Shown here: positions 19,621 through 28,873 of the stretch, piece by piece
Layout of the letters: the number at the start of each line of letters is the position of its first letter
Position numbering within the stretch: the first letter of the stretch is position 1
Source of the DNA: Neisseria weixii
GTDB lineage: Bacteria; Pseudomonadota; Gammaproteobacteria; Burkholderiales; Neisseriaceae
Direction: 5' to 3'
Length of the DNA stretch: 64,000 nucleotides
Assembly: GCF_002327085.1 (NCBI RefSeq)
Contig: NZ_CP023429.1
Location: 124,001 to 188,000 of the forward strand
The notes under the pieces: generated by a model
The model's database searches: none
What the model was told of the DNA's origin: nothing
What the model saw: the letters and a program-made list of their open reading frames with translations, nothing else
Position numbers and translations under genes: made by a program

Positions 19621-20645
19621 ATGAAAAAATCAGCATGGATTTCGGGCTTGTTACCGGCAGGCGTGATGGCGAACGATTTGGATTGGTGGCAACCTTTCAG
19701 CGTCATCGATTCGGGCGATACGGCTTGGGTGATGACGGCGGCGGCGTTGGTGCTGTTTATGACGCTGCCCGGTCTGGCTTTGTTTTACGGCGGCATGGTG
19801 CGTAAGAAAAACCTGCTTTCCACGATGATGCACAGTTTTTCCATCGCGGCTTTAATCAGTGTCTTGTGGGTTGTGGCCGGTTATTCGCTGGCGTTCATGC
19901 CGGGCAATGCTTTTATCGGCGGCTTCGACCGGTTGTTTCTCAACGGCATGAGCATGGACACGGCGAAAGAAATGGTGACTGTGTCGCCGAATGCGGGCTC
20001 GATTCCGGAAACGGTGTTTATGTTTTTCCAAATGACGTTTGCCATCATTTCCACTGCTATTATCACCGGTGCGTTTGCCGAGCGCATGAAATATTCGGCG
20101 ATGATGCTGTTTTCCGGCATATGGTTTCTGCTGGTGTATGTGCCGACAGCGAATAGGGTTTGGGGCGGCGGCTTTATGAGCGAAGGCGGCGTGTTTGATT
20201 ATGCGGGCGGCACAGTGTGCACATCAATGCCGGTGTGGCCGGTTTGGTCGGAATTACCCCGGCAGCAGGCTTTGTGGCCACCGGTGGTGCGGTTATCATC
20301 GGCATTGTGACGGCAGTAGCGTGTTATCTGGCCGTGGCCGTGATTAAACGCAAACTGGATTATGACGATTCGCTTGATGCCTTCGGTATTCACGGTTTCG
20401 GCGGCATTGTCGGTGCGATCCTGACCGGTTTGGTGTTTGACAACCAAATCTTCGGCGGCGATGCGAGTATTGGTTCGCAAGTGTGGATTCAAACCAAAGA
20501 TGCATTGACCACCATTGTTTATAGTGGTGTGATGAGCTGGGTGATTTTGAAAATTGTCGGCAAAATCTGCGGCGGCTTGCGTGTTGATCGGGACACCGAA
20601 CGTGAAGGCTTGGATTTGACCATTCACGGTGAGCGTGTTGAATAA
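19621..20645 (+). pseudogene. amtB: Ammonium transporter AmtB, damaged (frameshift and internal deletion)
   Basis: The N-terminal half (DTAWVMTAAALVLFMTLPGLALFYGGMVRKKN; PETVFMFFQMTFAIISTAIITGAFAERMKYS) and the C-terminal half (GITPAAGFVATGGAVIIG; DDSLDAFGIHGFGGIVGAILTG) are clear AmtB. The frame breaks at 20215-20220: GTG TGC should read GTG GTG CAC to give GGTVVHINAGVAGLVG. In addition the sequence passes straight from HINAGVAGLVG to ITPAAGF. In E. coli AmtB about 80 residues separate these, including the WFGFNAGS membrane helix. The two ends of the missing part both encode AGLVG, so repeat-mediated deletion is plausible. Even repaired it is about 341 residues, too short for a working channel. 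Confidence 0.82.
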
Positions 20646-20710
20646 TTGAGATCTCTTATATAGAAGGCCATCTGAAATTCAGACGGCCTTTTGTTTGATA
20701 TAAATCATCC

Positions 20711-20849
20711 TGAGACCATTGCGAAATCCATCTTTGGCACATTGCTTCGTTATGCGCGGCTCGAAAGCTTGCCTGTCTTGACGATAGGTCTGCGCTTTCT
20801 GTGCTGCTATAACTTTGAACGGTACTCAAATCCGGGGGCAAAGGCCTCG
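20711..20849 (+). repeat. MITE-like repeat, copy 2
   Basis: Direct-orientation copy of the unit at 16853-16993, starting TGAGACCATTGCGAAATCC and ending GGGGGCAAAGGCCTCG. Its two ends are roughly inverted (GAGACC-TTGC against GAGGCCTTTGC). It separates amtB from a small lipoprotein gene. Confidence 0.7.
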
Positions 20850-20859
20850 TACTCCGATG

Positions 20860-21186
20860 TTATTGAGCAGGTTTCTGTTCACGGCACGCATTGACCGCGG
20901 CTTGGGTGCGCGCTTCAATATTCGGCAACGGCGTGCCGATGGACGCATTTTTCATTTCTTCGCGCGTAATCGAATCGGCCAGCTTCAGGCTGGCGCATTC
21001 GCACAAGGCTTTGATTTCGGCCGTGTCGCCGCCCGCGCTGTCTAAACAAGATTGCTTGCTGCTTTCGATGAAACCTTCTCGAAAGCCGGTGTAAAATTCT
21101 TCATTGTCGGTGTAAGACTTGGCCGTTTCTTGCGAGCAGGCGGTGAGTGTCAGAGCAAGTGCCAAAGGCAGCAAACGGGGCAGCAT
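20860..21186 (-). CDS. Small predicted lipoprotein, function unknown
   Basis: 108 residues beginning MLPRLLPLALALTLTACSQETAKSY: a signal peptide with lipobox LTAC, so Cys17 should be lipidated and the protein anchored in the envelope. The mature part is short, charged and carries four further Cys (in SCLDSAGG, LCECASLKL and ACREQKP), which could form two disulphides in the periplasm. It is followed by the MITE-like repeat. No family was recognised. Confidence 0.7.
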   Translation of the reverse strand: MLPRLLPLALALTLTACSQETAKSYTDNEEFYTGFREGFIESSKQSCLDSAGGDTAEIKALCECASLKLADSITREEMKNASIGTPLPNIEARTQAAVNACREQKPAQ

Positions 21187-21333
21187 GGTTTTTCCTTGGT
21201 GAAACTAAAAACCGATTATAGAAGAAAACCGTTGATTTTTGCCAAGGAAATGTTTCAGACGGCCTGCTTGACTTAAATCAGACTGCCTGAAAAACAGCTT
21301 AAAAAACAGTGGTGAATCTGTGCAGCAGGCCGG

Positions 21334-21348
21334 CGATATGCGATAATA
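21334..21348 (+). promoter_or_regulatory. Candidate extended -10 promoter for pyrBI
   Basis: TGCGATAAT (21340-21348) is an extended -10 element. A clear -35 is not seen. A DUS follows directly at 21350. The proposal rests on motif and position only. Confidence 0.45.
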
Positions 21349-21446
21349 AGGCCGTCTGAACCATCCGAATGTAACGGCGCATCATGACCCCCGGCCTTCA
21401 GTTGACCGCTTTGCGACTGCTGCTTGTGCGGCGGCCTGATTGTTTC

Positions 21447-21473
21447 CATTTTCCCGCACGGCGGGTTTTTTTA
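21447..21473 (+). terminator. Candidate transcription attenuator upstream of pyrB
   Basis: CCCGC-ACG-GCGGG followed by seven T lies about 70 bases before the pyrB start and downstream of the likely promoter. An ATG-initiated leader frame from 21384 runs across it. A terminator between promoter and first gene with a translated leader is the arrangement of UTP-sensitive pyrBI attenuation in enterobacteria; here it is inferred by analogy. Confidence 0.55.
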
Positions 21474-21537
21474 TGGACATTTCAGGCTGCGCATCACCGT
21501 GTGCCGCGCCATCTTGACATTGGAAAAAGGAAATCCC

Positions 21538-22458
21538 ATGCCCAATCCCCTTTATCGTCAAAACGTCATTTCCATCGCCGATTTGACCACGCCGCAGCTG
21601 GAATTGCTGCTCAACACCGCATTGAAACTCAAAGCCGGGCCACGCAGCGATTTGCTGGAGGGAAAATTAATCGGTTCGTGTTTCTTCGAGCCGTCCACCC
21701 GTACGCGCTTATCGTTTGAAACTGCCGTGCAGCGTTTGGGCGGCAAAGTCATCGGTTTTGCCGACGGCGCCAATACCAGCGCGAAAAAAGGCGAAACGCT
21801 GGCGGACACGGCGCGCATTATTTCCAATTACACCGATGCGATTATCCAGCGCCATCCCAAAGACGGCGCCGCACGCGTGTTGGCCGAGTTTTCCGCCGTG
21901 CCGGTGATTAATGCGGGTGACGGTACCAACCAACACCCGAGCCAAACCTTACTTGATTTGGTGACAATTTTTGAAACGCAAGGCCGTCTGAACGGGTTGA
22001 AAGTGGCCATGTGCGGCGATTTGAAATACGGACGCACCGTGCATTCCCTGTGCCAAGCCTTGAAGCGTTGGGGCTGTGAGTTTGCCTTTGTGTCGCCGCC
22101 GAGCTTGGCCATGCCGGAATACATTACCGAAGAATTGGACGAAGCCGGCTGTACCCATCAGATTTTTGCCACGTTGGAAGAGGCGGCCGAATGGGCGGAT
22201 ATTCTCTACATGACCCGTGTACAGCGCGAGCGCTTTGACGAGCAGGAATTTGCCAAAATCCAAGGTAAATTCAATTTGGATGCCTCGATGCTGGCCAACG
22301 CCAAACCCAATTTGCGCGTGCTGCATCCCTTGCCGCGTGTTGATGAAATCCATCCGAATGTCGATGCCACGCCGCATGCCTATTATTTTGAACAGGCCAC
22401 CAACGGCGTGTATGCACGCATGGCGATTTTGTCGCTGGTATTGAACGAAGAAGTGTAA
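21538..22458 (+). CDS. pyrB: Aspartate carbamoyltransferase catalytic chain
   Basis: The 306-residue enzyme makes carbamoyl-aspartate from carbamoyl phosphate and aspartate, the committed step of pyrimidine synthesis. Carbamoyl-phosphate loop [15 protein letters not shown] near residue 50 is present, as are [15 protein letters not shown] and the aspartate-binding region RVQRERF. ATG at 21538 follows RBS AAAAGGAAA; upstream in-frame codons lie in the leader. pyrI begins 10 bases after the stop, so the class B dodecameric holoenzyme is expected. Confidence 0.97.
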   Translation: MPNPLYRQNVISIADLTTPQLELLLNTALKLKAGPRSDLLEGKLIGSCFFEPSTRTRLSFETAVQRLGGKVIGFADGANTSAKKGETLADTARIISNYTDAIIQRHPKDGAARVLAEFSAVPVINAGDGTNQHPSQTLLDLVTIFETQGRLNGLKVAMCGDLKYGRTVHSLCQALKRWGCEFAFVSPPSLAMPEYITEELDEAGCTHQIFATLEEAAEWADILYMTRVQRERFDEQEFAKIQGKFNLDASMLANAKPNLRVLHPLPRVDEIHPNVDATPHAYYFEQATNGVYARMAILSLVLNEEV

Positions 22459-22468
22459 GGAGCGCGAA

Positions 22469-22927
22469 ATGGAAAAGAAACAATACAGCGTCGAAGCGAT
22501 TCAAAACGGCACGGTTATCGACCACATTCCCGCCGGCAAAGGCTTGGCGATTTTGCGCCAGTTTAAATTGCTGCATTACGGCAGCGCGGTCACCGTGGGC
22601 TTCAATCTGCCGAGTAAAACACAGGGCAGTAAAGACATCATCAAAATCACCGGCGTGTGGCTGGACGACACCGCCGCCAACCGCTTGGCTTTGTTTGCGC
22701 CCGAAGCGGTGGTGAATGTGATTGAAGATTTTAAGGTGGTATCAAAACGCCACTTGACCATGCCGTCTGAAATCAGCGAAGTGTTCCGCTGCCCGAACAC
22801 CAATTGCGCCAGCCACGGCGAGCCGGTAAAAAGCCGTTTCTATGTGCGCACCAAAAACGCGCAAACCCGCTTGAAATGTCATTATTGCGAAAAAACCTTC
22901 TCGCGCGAATCGGTGGCCGAAGCCTAA
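22469..22927 (+). CDS. pyrI: Aspartate carbamoyltransferase regulatory chain
   Basis: The 152-residue regulatory subunit binds CTP/ATP through its N-terminal allosteric domain ([21 protein letters not shown]) and contacts PyrB through a zinc domain. All four zinc ligands are visible: C108 and C113 in FRCPNTNC, C137 and C140 in LKCHYC. It is co-transcribed with pyrB and confers end-product control on pyrimidine synthesis. Length and domains are normal. Confidence 0.96.
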   Translation: MEKKQYSVEAIQNGTVIDHIPAGKGLAILRQFKLLHYGSAVTVGFNLPSKTQGSKDIIKITGVWLDDTAANRLALFAPEAVVNVIEDFKVVSKRHLTMPSEISEVFRCPNTNCASHGEPVKSRFYVRTKNAQTRLKCHYCEKTFSRESVAEA

Positions 22928-23020
22928 GACAAGCGGCTTTCAGCCATACTCGGCAATTATTCTAAAAAAATGACCGCATGGCATAAATGCTTAAATCATA
23001 AACAGATAGTCTGTTAGAAT

Positions 23021-23063
23021 AAAGGCCGTCTGAAACATCGTATGACTGTTCAGACGGCCTTTT
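23021..23063. terminator. DUS inverted-pair terminator after pyrI
   Basis: AAAGGCCGTCTGAA and TTCAGACGGCCTTT with a short loop, followed by T residues. Confidence 0.8.
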
Positions 23064-23082
23064 AACCACACACGGGAAAACC

Positions 23083-23730
23083 ATGAATTCATCTTTTCAA
23101 CGCCGTTTTGCGCCGATTTTATATGTCTTGATTTTCTTCGCCGGATTTTTTACCGCCTGCTTGTGGTTCAACCCGCAAGATTATTTGGCCAATCTGCCGC
23201 TGACCTTAATCGCCATTGCCGCAGTAGCCTTCATTTGGCTGATTTACGCCGTGGTTTCCGTGCGTGCCGGCCAGAGGCGTGAAATGCTGTACCGTGAAAG
23301 CCTGATTCAGAAAGAAAGTGTGCATCCTGTGCTGCATGCCGCGGTTCACCGCGTGGAAGACCGGCCGGAAATGCTGGTGTTGGCGGTGCGCAATTACGGC
23401 AAAGGCATGGCGGAAAATGTCAAAGTGCGTGTGGAAGCCATGCCCGACCAGCCGTGCAGCCAAGCCGTTACCCAAGCAATGGTACAGCTTCCGGCGGTAG
23501 CGGAAGGCATTGACCGCTTGGCATCGGGTGAAACCTACGGCGGCATTTTTGCCGACAGCCGCATGTTGGTCACGGATTTGCCCAACCAAGAATTCAGCGG
23601 CGTGGTGCGCGTGACGGTGACTTGCGAAAACACTTTCGGCGATGCCTGCTCTTCTGAAACCGTGTTGGACTTAAGCCTGCTCAACGGCGGCATCACGGAG
23701 GACAAACCGCGCAAAAAATTATTGTATTGA
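23083..23730 (+). CDS. Conserved-type membrane protein of unknown function
   Basis: 215 residues. Two N-terminal transmembrane helices (FAPILYVLIFFAGFFTACLWF and LPLTLIAIAAVAFIWLIYAVV) are followed by a soluble domain of about 150 residues, which looks beta-rich, with LAVRNYGKGMAENVKVRV and FSGVVRVTVTCENTFGD. The last part suggests an immunoglobulin-like or DUF-type domain. RBS is weak (ACGGGAA). It lies between pyrI and another small membrane protein. I do not recognise the family. Confidence 0.65.
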   Translation: MNSSFQRRFAPILYVLIFFAGFFTACLWFNPQDYLANLPLTLIAIAAVAFIWLIYAVVSVRAGQRREMLYRESLIQKESVHPVLHAAVHRVEDRPEMLVLAVRNYGKGMAENVKVRVEAMPDQPCSQAVTQAMVQLPAVAEGIDRLASGETYGGIFADSRMLVTDLPNQEFSGVVRVTVTCENTFGDACSSETVLDLSLLNGGITEDKPRKKLLY

Positions 23731-23859
23731 TTTAACCGATTACACAGCCAAGTTAACAAAGAAATCATTTAAGCTTGCGGCTGGGTAACAAGTTTGTTTT
23801 CAGACGGCCTGATTCCTGCAAAGGTTTCAGGCCGTCTGAACCATTTTTAGGAGAGTCGA

Positions 23860-24285
23860 ATGTTAAGTCTGACGACGATTATCATCGCGGTGGCAGTGAC
23901 CGCGGTGCTGTTGGTGATTACGTTGGTCGCCCCCAATCCGATTACCGGCATTATGGCACTGGTGTTCGGCGCGCTGATTTATGTTGTGCTGTGGCCGAAA
24001 TACGAAGGCGGCCGGCAAGCGCAAGCGCAAGGCGTGGAAGTTCAGGCGGCGGTGCAGGAAGTACGGCATTGGAACAGCGGTATGCGCAACAGTCAGGGCG
24101 ATAAATATGAAATTATTGCGCTGGCACCGAATCCGTACAACGGCAAAATGCATCAATTTGTCAGCCCGCCGATGACCACCGACCCCGAACCTTATCTGCA
24201 AGATACCGTCACGGTGAAAGTCGATTGGTCGAACCCGAAAGCGTATATTATGGATTTGTCGTTTTTACCGTTTAAGGTGCATTAA
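23860..24285 (+). CDS. Small membrane protein of unknown function
   Basis: 141 residues; MLSLTTIIIAVAVTAVLLVITLV and ITGIMALVFGALIYVVLW form two N-terminal helices. A soluble C-terminal domain (about residues 55-141: KYEIIALAPNPYNGKMHQF; TVTVKVDWSNPKAYIMDLSFLPF) resembles the DUF3592-like pattern of a short beta domain after two helices, but I am not certain. RBS AGGAGAG is strong. A DUS pair precedes it and a DUS hairpin follows. Confidence 0.7.
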   Translation: MLSLTTIIIAVAVTAVLLVITLVAPNPITGIMALVFGALIYVVLWPKYEGGRQAQAQGVEVQAAVQEVRHWNSGMRNSQGDKYEIIALAPNPYNGKMHQFVSPPMTTDPEPYLQDTVTVKVDWSNPKAYIMDLSFLPFKVH

Positions 24286-24300
24286 GGTACCATATAACCC

Positions 24301-24332
24301 AAGGCCGTCTGAAACATTTTTCAGACGGCCTT
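24301..24332. terminator. DUS inverted-pair terminator between convergent genes
   Basis: AAGGCCGTCTGAAACA and TTTTTCAGACGGCCTT form a perfect core stem serving the membrane-protein gene and the LysM gene. Confidence 0.85.
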
Positions 24333-24353
24333 GGGTTATTTGAACATCACGGT

Positions 24354-25625
24354 TTATTTGATGTTGGTATGGATATTGTATTGATTGTGTTCGGTGGCGT
24401 GCGAATCTTGCGGTTCGTTGCGAACATGAGGTTTATCATCGGCCATGTTGTCGAGATCGCGTCCCGGATTGGAAACCGTATCGCCGATATTGATATTGGT
24501 CAGGCTTTCCAAAATGATGGCGGAGGACAAGTTTTGGCTGGTGCGGTATACCATCGCCAAGCCGACTTCTTCGGCGGGGATGGATACATATTTCACCACG
24601 CTCTTACGGCCTTTTTGGTTGCTTTCCAAATCCACTTTGGTCTGGCGGCTGCGCTTGTACAGGCTGACCACAGTACCCTTGTCGATGCCGTCGGCTTCGC
24701 CTTTGTTGACGGTGACGGTTTGGAACTGGCCGGCTTCGCTCACGCCTTCAAAGATAGACACGACTTTACCGTCAATCGGCTGCTCGGGTGCGTGCGGCAT
24801 CATTTGGAAGCTGTCGGTCTCGCCATTGAGTTTCAGCAGGAAATCGCCTTTGCGGATTTCTGAAATGGCCTCTTCAACCACCATCGGCTGGGCGGTTTGG
24901 GTAGGGATTTTAATCAGCGGATGATTGCGGGTGTAATATTCGCCTTCTTTCAGATAAAACGAGTCTTCATCGGGAGCGACATCCAGTGCGCTGTTGGTGT
25001 AAGGCAGGGTGCTGACGATGCCGCTGAAAACCACTTCCTGGCCCAAGAATTTTTTCGTCACAGGGTCGGTAATGTCTTTGCGGGCGCGGTAAACCAAATA
25101 ACGGCCGGGTTCGGTAATGCCGTAAGCGTAAACGCGGTTGCCCTTGGTATAAAGCAGGCGGCTGTCAGGGCCTTCAATCAATCTCGGTGCATCTTGGGTC
25201 TGCAATTGGTCAATCACTTGCGGATGCTTCATAAACAAACGGTAGAAATTGACATTCACGGTCGGAATGCCGTAGCCGGACGTTTCGCGGATGCGCGGGC
25301 TGAGTTTGATGGTCGGAATGCCGTCCGAACCCATGCTCGAACCTTCAAAGCCCAAGCGCGGCTGGCCGTTGACGTAGCGCAATACCAACACCTGACCGGG
25401 ATAAATCAGATGCGGATTGCGGATTTCGCTGCGGTTGGCGCCCCACAGGCGGTTCCATTGCCACGGGCTGTAGAGATATTTGCCTGAAATGCCCCACAAA
25501 GTGTCGCCCGGTTTCACCACGTAGCGTTGCGGCGCGTTCGGGCGGACTTTTAATGTTGCTGCATGAACTTGGGCAGAAATTGCCACACCTGCCATACAAA
25601 GCAGGGCTATAATACGTTTTTGCAT
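24354..25625 (-). CDS. LysM-domain envelope protein
   Basis: 423 residues with a signal peptide (MQKRIIALLCMAGVAISAQVHA). A LysM peptidoglycan-binding module follows at about residues 34-83 (RYVVKPGDTLWGISGKYL; NRSEIRNPHLIYPGQVL), then a long C-terminal region rich in beta strands and without a catalytic motif I can identify (TVNKGEADGIDKGTVVSLYKR is a recognisable segment). Neisseria carry this gene upstream of and divergent from def. It probably sits in the periplasm bound to the cell wall. Confidence 0.85.
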   Translation of the reverse strand: MQKRIIALLCMAGVAISAQVHAATLKVRPNAPQRYVVKPGDTLWGISGKYLYSPWQWNRLWGANRSEIRNPHLIYPGQVLVLRYVNGQPRLGFEGSSMGSDGIPTIKLSPRIRETSGYGIPTVNVNFYRLFMKHPQVIDQLQTQDAPRLIEGPDSRLLYTKGNRVYAYGITEPGRYLVYRARKDITDPVTKKFLGQEVVFSGIVSTLPYTNSALDVAPDEDSFYLKEGEYYTRNHPLIKIPTQTAQPMVVEEAISEIRKGDFLLKLNGETDSFQMMPHAPEQPIDGKVVSIFEGVSEAGQFQTVTVNKGEADGIDKGTVVSLYKRSRQTKVDLESNQKGRKSVVKYVSIPAEEVGLAMVYRTSQNLSSAIILESLTNINIGDTVSNPGRDLDNMADDKPHVRNEPQDSHATEHNQYNIHTNIK

Positions 25626-25899
25626 AACCGTTCCCCTTGAAAATAATGCGGTTTGTCATCAATTTAGCTGAATCAAGAACGCGTCAATCGTGGCGTGAAA
25701 AATAACAATGGGCGCGACGCAGGTGGCTGTGTTAGAATTTGCCTATTGATATTTATTCAGCGATAAACCGAGTCAAAATTCATAAGACGCTATTTTATCA
25801 TTGAATGTTACCGTCATTCTAGAAATAATGGCATTGCCCCGATAAAGCGTATCAAAGTACATACACAAATTTACTGTTTCCGATTGAGAAGATAAAAAA

Positions 25900-26403
25900 A
25901 TGGCATTGTTAAACATCCTCCAATATCCAGACGAACGCCTGCACACGGTCGCCCAGCCGGTAGCCGAAATTGATGAGCGCATCCAAATTTTAGTGAAAGA
26001 CATGTTTGAAACCATGTATGAATCGCGCGGCATCGGCTTGGCCGCGACCCAAGTTGACGTGCACGAGCGCGTGGTGGTGATAGACTTGACCGAAGACAAA
26101 AGCGAACCGCGCGTGTTCATCAATCCCGTCATCATTGAAAAAGAAGGCAAAACCACTTACGAAGAAGGCTGCCTGTCGGTGCCCGGCATTTATGACACTG
26201 TGACCCGCGCCGAACGTGTCAAAGTGGAAGCGTTGGACGAAAAAGGCGAAAAATTCACCCTTGAAGCCGATGGCCTGCTGGCAATTTGTATCCAGCACGA
26301 ACTTGACCACCTGATGGGTAAAGTGTTTGTCGAACATTTGTCGCAGCTGAAGCAAAACCGCATTAAAACCAAGCTGAAAAAACGCCAAAAACACAACCTG
26401 TAA
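25900..26403 (+). CDS. def: Peptide deformylase
   Basis: The 167-residue metalloenzyme removes the formyl group from nascent N-formyl-Met. The three signature motifs are intact: [19 protein letters not shown] (metal Cys) and QHELDHLMG (metal His pair with catalytic Glu). The paired formyltransferase fmt is 230 bases downstream. It is divergent from the LysM gene. Normal length, no anomaly. Confidence 0.97.
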   Translation: MALLNILQYPDERLHTVAQPVAEIDERIQILVKDMFETMYESRGIGLAATQVDVHERVVVIDLTEDKSEPRVFINPVIIEKEGKTTYEEGCLSVPGIYDTVTRAERVKVEALDEKGEKFTLEADGLLAICIQHELDHLMGKVFVEHLSQLKQNRIKTKLKKRQKHNL

Positions 26404-26420
26404 TCAGGATTCAATCTCAA

Positions 26421-26459
26421 CATGCCGTCTGAAAACATTTCTCGTTTTCAGACGGCATG
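26421..26459. terminator. AT-type DUS inverted-pair terminator after def
   Basis: CATGCCGTCTGAAAAC and GTTTTCAGACGGCATG form the stem. This pair carries the AT-DUS 12-mer (ATGCCGTCTGAA), a minority form in the window. Confidence 0.8.
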
Positions 26460-26635
26460 CTTTATTTGGCTGCTATAATATGTGTCAAATTATCAGATTA
26501 AGCCTGTATCAGAAAATTCATCGCAGCCTATTTTCCTCGCCTGCCGGCGGGAGAGGGCTTGTTATGCAAACAGCCCTTTTATGCAACACCGTTTCCCACC
26601 CAAAGGCCGCCTGAAACCATTGGAGAAAGACAACT

Positions 26636-27561
26636 ATGAACGTGATTTTTGCCGGTACGCCCGATTTTGCCGCCGCCGCACTCAAAGCCATTGCCGCCGC
26701 CGGTTTCGACATTCCACTGGTGTTGACCCAGCCCGACCGCCCCAAAGGCCGCGGCATGCAGCTGCAAGCATCGCCGGTGAAACAAGCCGCGCTGGAATTG
26801 GGTTTGCGTGTGGATCAGCCGGAAAAGCTGCGCAATAACGCCGATGCCTTGCAAATGCTCAAAGACGTGGCCGCCGATGTGATGGTGGTGGCTGCTTACG
26901 GCCTGATTCTGCCGCAAGACGTGCTCGATACGCCGCGCCACGGTTGTCTGAATATTCATGCCTCGCTGTTGCCGCGTTGGCGCGGTGCCGCCCCGATTCA
27001 GCGTGCCATTGAAGCCGGTGATGCCGAAACCGGCGTGTGCATCATGCAGATGGACATCGGCTTGGACACCGGCAATGTCGTCAGCGAACACCGCTACGCC
27101 ATTGCCCCCGTCGATACCGCCAATGAAGTGCACGATGCGCTGATGGCGCTGGGGCACAGGCGATTGTTGCCGATTTGCAACGCTTACAGGCAGAAGGCCG
27201 TCTGAACAGCACACCACAGCCTGAAGAGAGCGTGACCTACGCGCAAAAACTCACCAAAGAAGAAGCCAAAATCAACTGGCAGGAACCTGCCGATGTGGTT
27301 GCCCGCAAAATCCGCGCCTTTAACCCCGTGCCGGCCGCATGGGTAGAATGGGAGGGCAAACCGATGAAAATTTGGGCAGCCGAAACGGTGAATCAAAAAG
27401 GCAAAGCAGGCGAAGTGTTGGCCTGTCATTCAGACGGCCTGATTGTTGCCTGCGGCGAAAATGCATTGAAGATTACCGAGCTGCAACCCGCCGGCAGTAA
27501 GCGCATGAGCATTCAGGCTTTTGCCGCAGGGCGCACGATTGAAGCAGGTACGGTGTTGTGA
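26636..27561 (+). CDS. fmt: Methionyl-tRNA formyltransferase (frameshifted as read)
   Basis: The enzyme formylates initiator Met-tRNA with 10-formyl-[22 protein letters not shown] opens the protein. The folate/catalytic segment [22 protein letters not shown] (SLLP motif with the catalytic Asn/His) is intact. The frame breaks at GGGG 27151-27154; one added G changes [10 protein letters not shown] to [19 protein letters not shown] and restores about 308 residues, including the C-terminal tRNA-binding domain ([19 protein letters not shown]). Since fmt is close to essential, the break is probably a sequence error. Confidence 0.92.
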
Positions 27562-27895
27562 TGGATTTATTAAACAAATATTTACCTAAGAGAGAAGAAA
27601 GTGCAGCGATACTGGAATATGTGAGAAATTTCACGCCCATTATTTTGTTTTTTTCAGTTGCATTATTTACACTTTATCAAGCTGCTCAAAAAGATAACTG
27701 TTTGCTATGGTTTTGGGTATTTGTAATCTTATTTTTTCAGTCTTCATTTTGTTTTTAAATGTCCGAAAATTCATTCAGCATGTACCTGAGGTTTATGCCA
27801 AGGTAATTGTATGTTTTACCTTGTTTACGTTGACTGCGGCAATTATTCAGGCATTTGGTGGTTTGTATCACTTTGTGTACGGTCAACAGCAATAG
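27561..27895 (+). CDS. Small membrane protein of unknown function (frameshifted as read)
   Basis: Its ATG overlaps the fmt stop by one base (TGATG). [21 protein letters not shown] precedes a helix (FTPIILFFSVALFTLYQAA). The frame then breaks in the TTTTTT run 27732-27737; with one T added the reading becomes VILFFSVFILFLNVRKFIQHV and continues through a third helix (AKVIVCFTLFTLTAAIIQAF) to a total of about 111 residues. It has lower G+C than its neighbours. No family recognised; function unknown. Confidence 0.6.
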
Positions 27896-27983
27896 GATTA
27901 GTTGTTCTTTGATATAGATTTAGACAGAATTTTTTCATTAAGAGGCCGTCTGAAAAAGACGCCGGCCAGAGGAGGAAATCCCC

Positions 27984-28686
27984 ATGCCTATCAACGGATT
28001 CAACCAGCCCATCGGTGAACCCTTGCCCGATTACACCGCCGGCAGTTATCCTGAAGTGACGCTGTTACCGGGAAAATTTTGCCGTTTGGAAAAGCTTTCT
28101 GCTGCCCGACACGGTGCGGATTTGTATGAAGTGTATGCGGCGGAACACAGCCCGATGAACAATTGGACGTATTTGCGGATTTTTCCGGTGGCCGATCATG
28201 CTGAGTTTGATGATTTGATGGCAGGTTATGAAGCTTCGGCCAATCCGTATTTTTCGCCATCATCGACACGGCAAGCAATCGGGCGGTGGGTTCGGTCAGT
28301 TTGATGCGCATTGATACGGCCAACCGAGTGATTGAAGTGGGTTGGGTGGTGTATTCCGACAAGACAAACTGAAGCGCACAAGGGTGGCGGCGGAGGCGCA
28401 GTATCTGTTGGCAAAATATGTATTAGACACACTGGGTTACCGCCGTTATGAATGGAAATGCGACTCTTTCAACGAGCCGTCGCGCAAGGCGGCTCTGCGT
28501 TTGGGTTTCCAATTTGAAGGCATTTTCCGCCAGGCGGCGGTGTATAAAGGCCGCAGCCGCGACACGGCATGGTTTTCGATAATCGACAGCGAATGGCCGC
28601 AAGTCAAAGCGCGCTTCGAGCGGTGGCTGGCGGATGATAACTTTGATGAAAACGGCAAGCAGCGACTGTCGCTGAGCGAAATTTAG
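27984..28686 (+). CDS. GNAT-family acetyltransferase, RimJ-like (two frame breaks as read)
   Basis: A strong RBS (GAGGAGGAAA) precedes [20 protein letters not shown]. The assembled product (about 230 residues) is a RimJ/RimL-type N-acetyltransferase: [42 protein letters not shown] (acetyl-CoA loop region) and [24 protein letters not shown]. Two breaks occur. One T is missing in TTTTT 28250-28254. At 28358-28367 GACAA is repeated twice; removing one copy restores SDKLKRT exactly. The second break is a 5-base tandem duplication, so at least that one may be a real mutation. The substrate is unknown. Confidence 0.78.
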
Positions 28687-28687
28687 G

Positions 28688-28754
28688 GTGTAGTCAGAAT
28701 GCCTGTGAAGCGGGTTTTAACCAAAAATACCGCCGCAACGCCTTCTGGCTACAC
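28688..28754. repeat. 12-base inverted repeat downstream of the GNAT gene
   Basis: GTGTAGTCAGAA (28688-28699) pairs with TTCTGGCTACAC (28743-28754) apart from one G-T wobble, around a 43-base loop. No T-run follows, so it is a folded spacer or repeat rather than a clear terminator. Confidence 0.5.
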
Positions 28755-28793
28755 GCCTTAATCCGCATTGCCATAAAGAAAAGATAAAATTGT

Positions 28794-28832
28794 TTTCAGA
28801 CGGCCTTTAAATCTGTCAGGCCGTCTGAAAAA
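28794..28832. terminator. DUS pair upstream of rsmB
   Basis: TTTTCAGACGGCCT and AGGCCGTCTGAAAA flank a short spacer and can fold as a stem before rsmB. Confidence 0.6.
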
Positions 28833-28873
28833 GAAAAGCGGACAAAAATGAATCAGACAATGAAAGTTTGCCT

